Below are positions 49,122 to 52,452 of a stretch of DNA of 52,452 nt, piece by piece; within the stretch, counting starts at the first letter, position 1, and each line of letters starts with the position of its first letter. The DNA comes from CAYFSC01 sp964345695 (GTDB lineage: Bacteria > Bacteroidota > Rhodothermia > Rhodothermales > Salinibacteraceae): the NCBI GenBank assembly GCA_964345695.1, contig CAYFSC010000001.1, positions 1 to 52,452 of the forward strand, written 5' to 3'. The translations under genes were made by a program, and so were the position numbers. The notes beneath the pieces were generated by a model. The model was not told where the DNA came from. It made no database searches and worked only from the letters and a program-made list of their open reading frames with translations.

Positions 49122-50111
49122 ATGGAAACGACAGCAGAAGACACGCAGCAAGCCCTTCAGGCCTCCCTGTCCCGACTGTTGAACACCGATGGCTCGTGGA
49201 ATCGGTCGGCGATCGAGGCGCTGGACGCAGGCATGTGGGAAGAATGGATTCGGTGTCGCCTCGAAGGACGGGATCCCCGATTCGGGTACGGCCGCGACGA
49301 CCACGCCAGGCATCCGGGGAACCTGTTCCGTCACCTCTTCGACACGTTCGACTCAATCGACACGACAAACGCGGCTCGAGGGCTCGCCCGGTATTTGGAC
49401 GCCCTCGACCCGTCGGCAGAACCCGGTACGCGGCTGCTGGAAGCCACCGATCTCGTGCTCCACGTCCGTCCCCGGCATACGCCGGCGCGCGACGATTTGC
49501 GGGAAATCTTGCAGGAATGGATTTCCCAATCGCTCCTTCTGGACCGAACGGACGACACCGTCGCTCCCGCAACGCTTCACCGAAAAGCGCTGTTTGCCCT
49601 GGCCGCTCTCCAGTATCCCGGCGGACACAGTCCCCACGGCGAGCCAAACGATGAGTGCGACATCGAGACGTTTCGAGATTGGATCGACGATCCCGATGTC
49701 GCAGAAGCCGCCTTCAGCGGACTGTGCCTCACCCTTCCGTCGACGCCCCCACCCGGCACCGTCCACGAATTTCTGGAGCTGTGCGACCAGGAAGGCATTC
49801 GCCCTCAACATCCATTGGAGACGCTGGTCATCAATCGCGCGAACCGAAATGAGATCCGTCGCTACCTGTGGGAGGAGGTCCACCGTGGCGAGAATCCCGA
49901 GACGCGGTGGAACCAACTCCAGGAGTGGCTTCGCGACGCGTTCTACCTCCCGTCGTACGCGCTCATGGAAAAGCGGCGTGACGACGGATTTGGAACGGTC
50001 GCGAACGGCAACGGAGGCGAGATGTCCTTCCGCTCCGAGGGAAAAGGGCCGACCTGGCGCAGCAGCTACGAGGACGTTCGAGAGCCTAAGCCTGTCCTCC
50101 AACCGGCCTGA
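49122..50111 (+). CDS. Helical protein of unknown function, second gene of the cluster
   Basis: 329 residues from ATG 49122 (METTAEDTQQALQASLSRLL). No family recognised. It is acidic and looks almost wholly alpha-helical: RSAIEALDAGMWEEWIRCRL, NAARGLARYLDALDPSAEPG, RDDLREILQEWISQSLLLDR, TVHEFLELCDQEGIRPQHPL, EIRRYLWEEVHRGENPETRW. Repeated helix pairs could form a HEAT-like or TPR-like scaffold, but no repeat consensus is strong enough to name. The C-terminal 45 residues are Gly/Ser-rich and likely disordered. It is 3 bases from the gene before and 14 from the gene after, which implies one operon and coupled translation. Confidence 0.78.
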   Translation: METTAEDTQQALQASLSRLLNTDGSWNRSAIEALDAGMWEEWIRCRLEGRDPRFGYGRDDHARHPGNLFRHLFDTFDSIDTTNAARGLARYLDALDPSAEPGTRLLEATDLVLHVRPRHTPARDDLREILQEWISQSLLLDRTDDTVAPATLHRKALFALAALQYPGGHSPHGEPNDECDIETFRDWIDDPDVAEAAFSGLCLTLPSTPPPGTVHEFLELCDQEGIRPQHPLETLVINRANRNEIRRYLWEEVHRGENPETRWNQLQEWLRDAFYLPSYALMEKRRDDGFGTVANGNGGEMSFRSEGKGPTWRSSYEDVREPKPVLQPA

Positions 50112-50125
50112 CCCCCGTTGCCGCC

Positions 50126-52452
50126 ATGGAACCGCCCTACTCGATTGCGTTTCCGGAGCCGTCCGGCCCTCCGCAGCTCACCACGTTCTACTCCTTCAAG
50201 GGGGGCGTCGGACGGACGCAGTCCCTGCACAACGTGGGCGCTCGGCTCGCCGCGCTGCGCCGTAAGGTGCTGATGGTGGACGTCGACCTGGAAGCTCCCG
50301 GACTCAGTATCGGAGCCCTTCCGGATCGGGTGCGGACGTCGAAAGACGGATTTGCCGAAATTGCCTCCGACCTGCTCTTCGAGCTGGACGTCGTACTCGA
50401 CGAGGATCCAGACTTCTTTGCCGATGTCATCCAGACGTATCGGTCGCGGATCGACGGCGCGCTGCACGTCGTCGACGTGCCGATTGAGCCGCGGAACGCC
50501 GACCTGGCCGACCGCCTCCGGGAGAGGATGAACGTCACGAACCTCCCCACGGGCTCCCTCGCCTTGCTGACCACCGGCCGAATTGATCCCGACTATCCGC
50601 AGAAGATGATCGACGTGCGGATCGACGACGCCTTCGAACACACGTTGACCGATAAGCAGCAAGCTCGTCTTCCTCATTTCCTTGCAGCAGCCGGTCTTCC
50701 CACACTTCCAGGTACCCCAGACACTCTCGGGCTCGTCTTCACCGCCGTTCTGCGTCACCTGCTCCGCGGGGCCACCGACCCGTCCACCGGCGATGCATTC
50801 CAGCACGTCCTCATCGACTCCCGCTCCGGACTCGCGGATGTCGGCGGACTCTGCCTCCGTGGCCTGCCGGATACGCGCGTTGTTCTCTCTGGGCTGAACA
50901 GGCAAAACCTGGAAGGCACCCGGATGGTGCTGGAGACACTCTCCGCCGAGGACCGGGAAGACGACCACCTCACCGTCGTCTTCAGTCCCGTCCCCGAGGG
51001 CGAAGTGGAGCTCCTGGAGACTCGGCTCTCCGACGCAAAAGAAACGCTCGACGTCGATGACGAGCAGATCCACCTCCTGCATTACCACCCCCGGATTGCC
51101 CTGACGGAGGATCCCTTCGCCGAGCCGATCCACGAGCACACGCGCATCTACGACGAGTACGAGGCCCTCACGGACCGCCTCCTCGCCCTCACGCAAAGCG
51201 ACGCTCGCACGCTCGTCTCCGACGCCCTTGACCGCTTTAGAGACGCCGGCGCGGAAGCTGATGATGAGAACCGCTATGAACGACTCGTCTCTGCACTCAT
51301 TCCCGCAGCGTTTCTCGACGACGATCACGTCGAGTCTGTTGTTGACGGCCTCTGCTCGCAAATGAAGCGGACCGGACCGTACGAGCCGGAAGCTCTCGTC
51401 TTGTTTGACCTGTGGACAGCGCTTTCGCCGAAGGACATACGCGTTCTTGGGACGACTGCGAACTACTATTGTGCAGTTGGGAGCGAGAACGCCTCTCAAC
51501 GCGAAGGAAACGAGGCCTTCGCCTTCTTCCAACGCGGATTTACCTTTTATCAGCGCATCGTTGACCGGAATCCCAAAGAAGAACGGACCTGGTACAACTG
51601 GGGCACGCATCTCGCCGATCTCGCCGGGATCGTGCAGACCGACGACCCCGACCGCGCCGAATCGCTCTACCGAAAGGCCTTCGATAAGTACGGCCGCGCC
51701 GTCGACTACAAGCCCGAAAAGCACGAGGCCTGGTCCAACTGGGGCACCGGCCTCGCCGATCTCGCCCAACTTGTGCAGACCGACGACCCCGGCCGCGCCG
51801 AATCCCTCTATCGCGAGGCCTTCGACAAGTACGAGCGCGCCGTCGATCACAAGCCCGACCTGCACGAGGCGTGGGGAAACTGGGGAGTCACTCTGGTTCG
51901 GTGGGGACGCCTCTGTCGATCGTCCGGTGATGTGGATCAAGCTGATGCGGCGCTAACGGCAGCAATTCGCAAACTTCGAAAGTCGCTGGACCATGGTGGA
52001 GGCTCAGAAGCGCTGTTCTGGCTCATCGTTGCCCATGCGGAGCGCGTTCAAAACGGAGATCTCGTCACTGCGGCAGAGTTGTTAAAATCGCTGCCTGACA
52101 ATTCTCCGCGGCTCATCTACGCCTTCGACGCGGAAGACGCAGCCGTCGTCCGGGAGCAGCCGGAATTGCGTGCTATCCTGGACCGGTACCGCGAGCAGAT
52201 CGATGCGCGGACGGAGCTTTCGGAGGATGCCGGCGATCTCGGTTCACCGGACAGTGAAGAGCTGGACGAGTCGGTAAAGATTGATGTTGAGCGTGCCATC
52301 AACTCCCTCCCCGACCGTGAGGCGGAAATTACGCGTCTCTACTTCGGTATTGGTCGTGAGCATCCGCTGACGCTCGAAGAGATTGGCAAACGGTTTGACC
52401 TTTCGCGGGACACGGTCCACCAGATCAAGGAGAGAGCACTCCGCATGCTTCG
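50126..52452 (+). CDS. KGGVGR-motif ParA-like ATPase fused to TPR-like repeats and a sigma-70 region 4, open at right edge
   Basis: The frame runs without a stop from ATG 50126 to the window end (775 residues). Residues 1-270 are a SIMIBI/ParA-type ATPase: FYSFKGGVGRTQSLHNVGAR (Lys25-Gly-Gly-Val-Gly-Arg30-Thr31; the usual P-loop Lys is Arg), VLMVDVDLEAPGLSI (Asp52, Asp54), and HVLIDSRSGLADVGG (Asp231, Arg233), the combination of the KGGVGR family known from predicted conflict systems. About 440-690 is helical with two near-identical 47-residue TPR-like units (491-584). Residues 716-775 match sigma-70 region 4: DVERAINSLPDREAEITRLY, then LTLEEIGKRFDLSRDTVHQI and KERALRML, a helix-turn-helix very like Bacteroidota RpoD. 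Regions 2 and 3 are absent. The C-terminus lies outside the window. Confidence 0.88.
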   Translation, partial: MEPPYSIAFPEPSGPPQLTTFYSFKGGVGRTQSLHNVGARLAALRRKVLMVDVDLEAPGLSIGALPDRVRTSKDGFAEIASDLLFELDVVLDEDPDFFADVIQTYRSRIDGALHVVDVPIEPRNADLADRLRERMNVTNLPTGSLALLTTGRIDPDYPQKMIDVRIDDAFEHTLTDKQQARLPHFLAAAGLPTLPGTPDTLGLVFTAVLRHLLRGATDPSTGDAFQHVLIDSRSGLADVGGLCLRGLPDTRVVLSGLNRQNLEGTRMVLETLSAEDREDDHLTVVFSPVPEGEVELLETRLSDAKETLDVDDEQIHLLHYHPRIALTEDPFAEPIHEHTRIYDEYEALTDRLLALTQSDARTLVSDALDRFRDAGAEADDENRYERLVSALIPAAFLDDDHVESVVDGLCSQMKRTGPYEPEALVLFDLWTALSPKDIRVLGTTANYYCAVGSENASQREGNEAFAFFQRGFTFYQRIVDRNPKEERTWYNWGTHLADLAGIVQTDDPDRAESLYRKAFDKYGRAVDYKPEKHEAWSNWGTGLADLAQLVQTDDPGRAESLYREAFDKYERAVDHKPDLHEAWGNWGVTLVRWGRLCRSSGDVDQADAALTAAIRKLRKSLDHGGGSEALFWLIVAHAERVQNGDLVTAAELLKSLPDNSPRLIYAFDAEDAAVVREQPELRAILDRYREQIDARTELSEDAGDLGSPDSEELDESVKIDVERAINSLPDREAEITRLYFGIGREHPLTLEEIGKRFDLSRDTVHQIKERALRML
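51596..51877 (+). repeat. Two tandem 141-base coding repeats
   Basis: Units at 51596-51736 and 51737-51877 encode 47 residues each, 37 of them identical. Both begin with NWGT, and a third NWG begins at 51878. The 47-residue period is longer than the 34 of a standard TPR, so it is a helical repeat with an extended loop (VQTDDP...RAESLY). The close match suggests recent duplication. Confidence 0.9.

Noticed and set aside
50066..51940. A 624-residue minus-strand frame opposite the KGGVGR gene
   Set aside because: The plus strand has the motif-bearing protein in one open frame; the minus frame has no domain and low-complexity composition.
1..52452. tRNA, rRNA, tmRNA or RNase P genes
   Set aside because: I looked for T-loop words (GTTCGAATC and similar) and conserved rRNA or tmRNA segments on both strands and found none in a suitable context.
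1..52452. Insertion sequences, transposases, integrases or prophage genes
   Set aside because: No DDE, DEDD or tyrosine/serine recombinase motif and no phage structural gene was seen.

Overview
The window is 52,452 bases of GC-rich draft bacterial sequence, broken by four runs of exactly 100 N (5449-5548, 7270-7369, 27081-27180, 45994-46093). Gene content points to Bacteroidota sensu lato, most likely a halophilic Rhodothermota/Salinibacter-type organism. The reasons are: many proteins rich in Asp and Glu; a Bacteroidota histone-H1-like protein; an Mrp ATPase of the type without a CxxC motif; a DUF1460 lipoprotein; a sigma region 4 resembling Bacteroidota RpoD; and a NUDIX-IF2B fusion of a kind I associate with haloarchaea. 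The placement is inference; no rRNA or tRNA gene is visible.

Layout. 1-4.4 kb (minus strand): envelope lipoprotein cut by the left edge, L,D-transpeptidase, HAD phosphatase, FabI, inositol monophosphatase. 4.6-10.8 kb (plus): lipoprotein, BirA, CoaX (cut by a gap), BtuF-like binding protein (cut by the same gap), M19 dipeptidase, class III CoA-transferase. 10.8-13.8 kb (minus): MATE transporter behind a structured leader with a terminator, histone-H1-like protein with a good sigma70-type promoter, and a degenerate amino-acid-kinase protein. 14-26.9 kb: FN3-like membrane protein, lactate dehydrogenase, IspG, two rhomboid proteins, LpxH, PBP1A, SbcD, an acidic protein of unknown function, IspE, Aat. 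27.3-36.5 kb (plus): ROK glucokinase, DUF1460 lipoprotein, 6-phosphofructokinase, menaquinone methyltransferase, PrmA, Ppx/GppA, ferritin-like protein with a palindromic operator, TetR regulator, Mrp and NifU-like Fe-S proteins. 36.7-46 kb (mostly minus): TPR lipoprotein, NUDIX-IF2B fusion (plus), DUF302 lipoprotein, two M20 peptidases, a partner-switch pair (STAS plus HATPase-GNAT) and a DUF58 protein. 46.5-48.2 kb (plus): PyrR and PyrB.

The last 4.2 kb (48243 to the right edge, plus strand) is the most unusual part: three tightly packed genes. Two encode proteins I do not recognise. The third encodes a ParA-like ATPase with the variant P-loop KGGVGRT, then TPR-like repeats, then a C-terminal sigma-70 region 4 that runs off the window. 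KGGVGR ATPases are known from predicted NTP-dependent conflict systems; joining one to a primary-sigma-type region 4 suggests a signalling or defence switch that acts directly on RNA polymerase.

A second theme is short tandem repeats directly next to start or stop codons. Heptad arrays lie 5' of fabI, ispE and pyrB and just after pyrB; an octamer array, broken by an assembly gap, lies 5' of the DUF58 gene.
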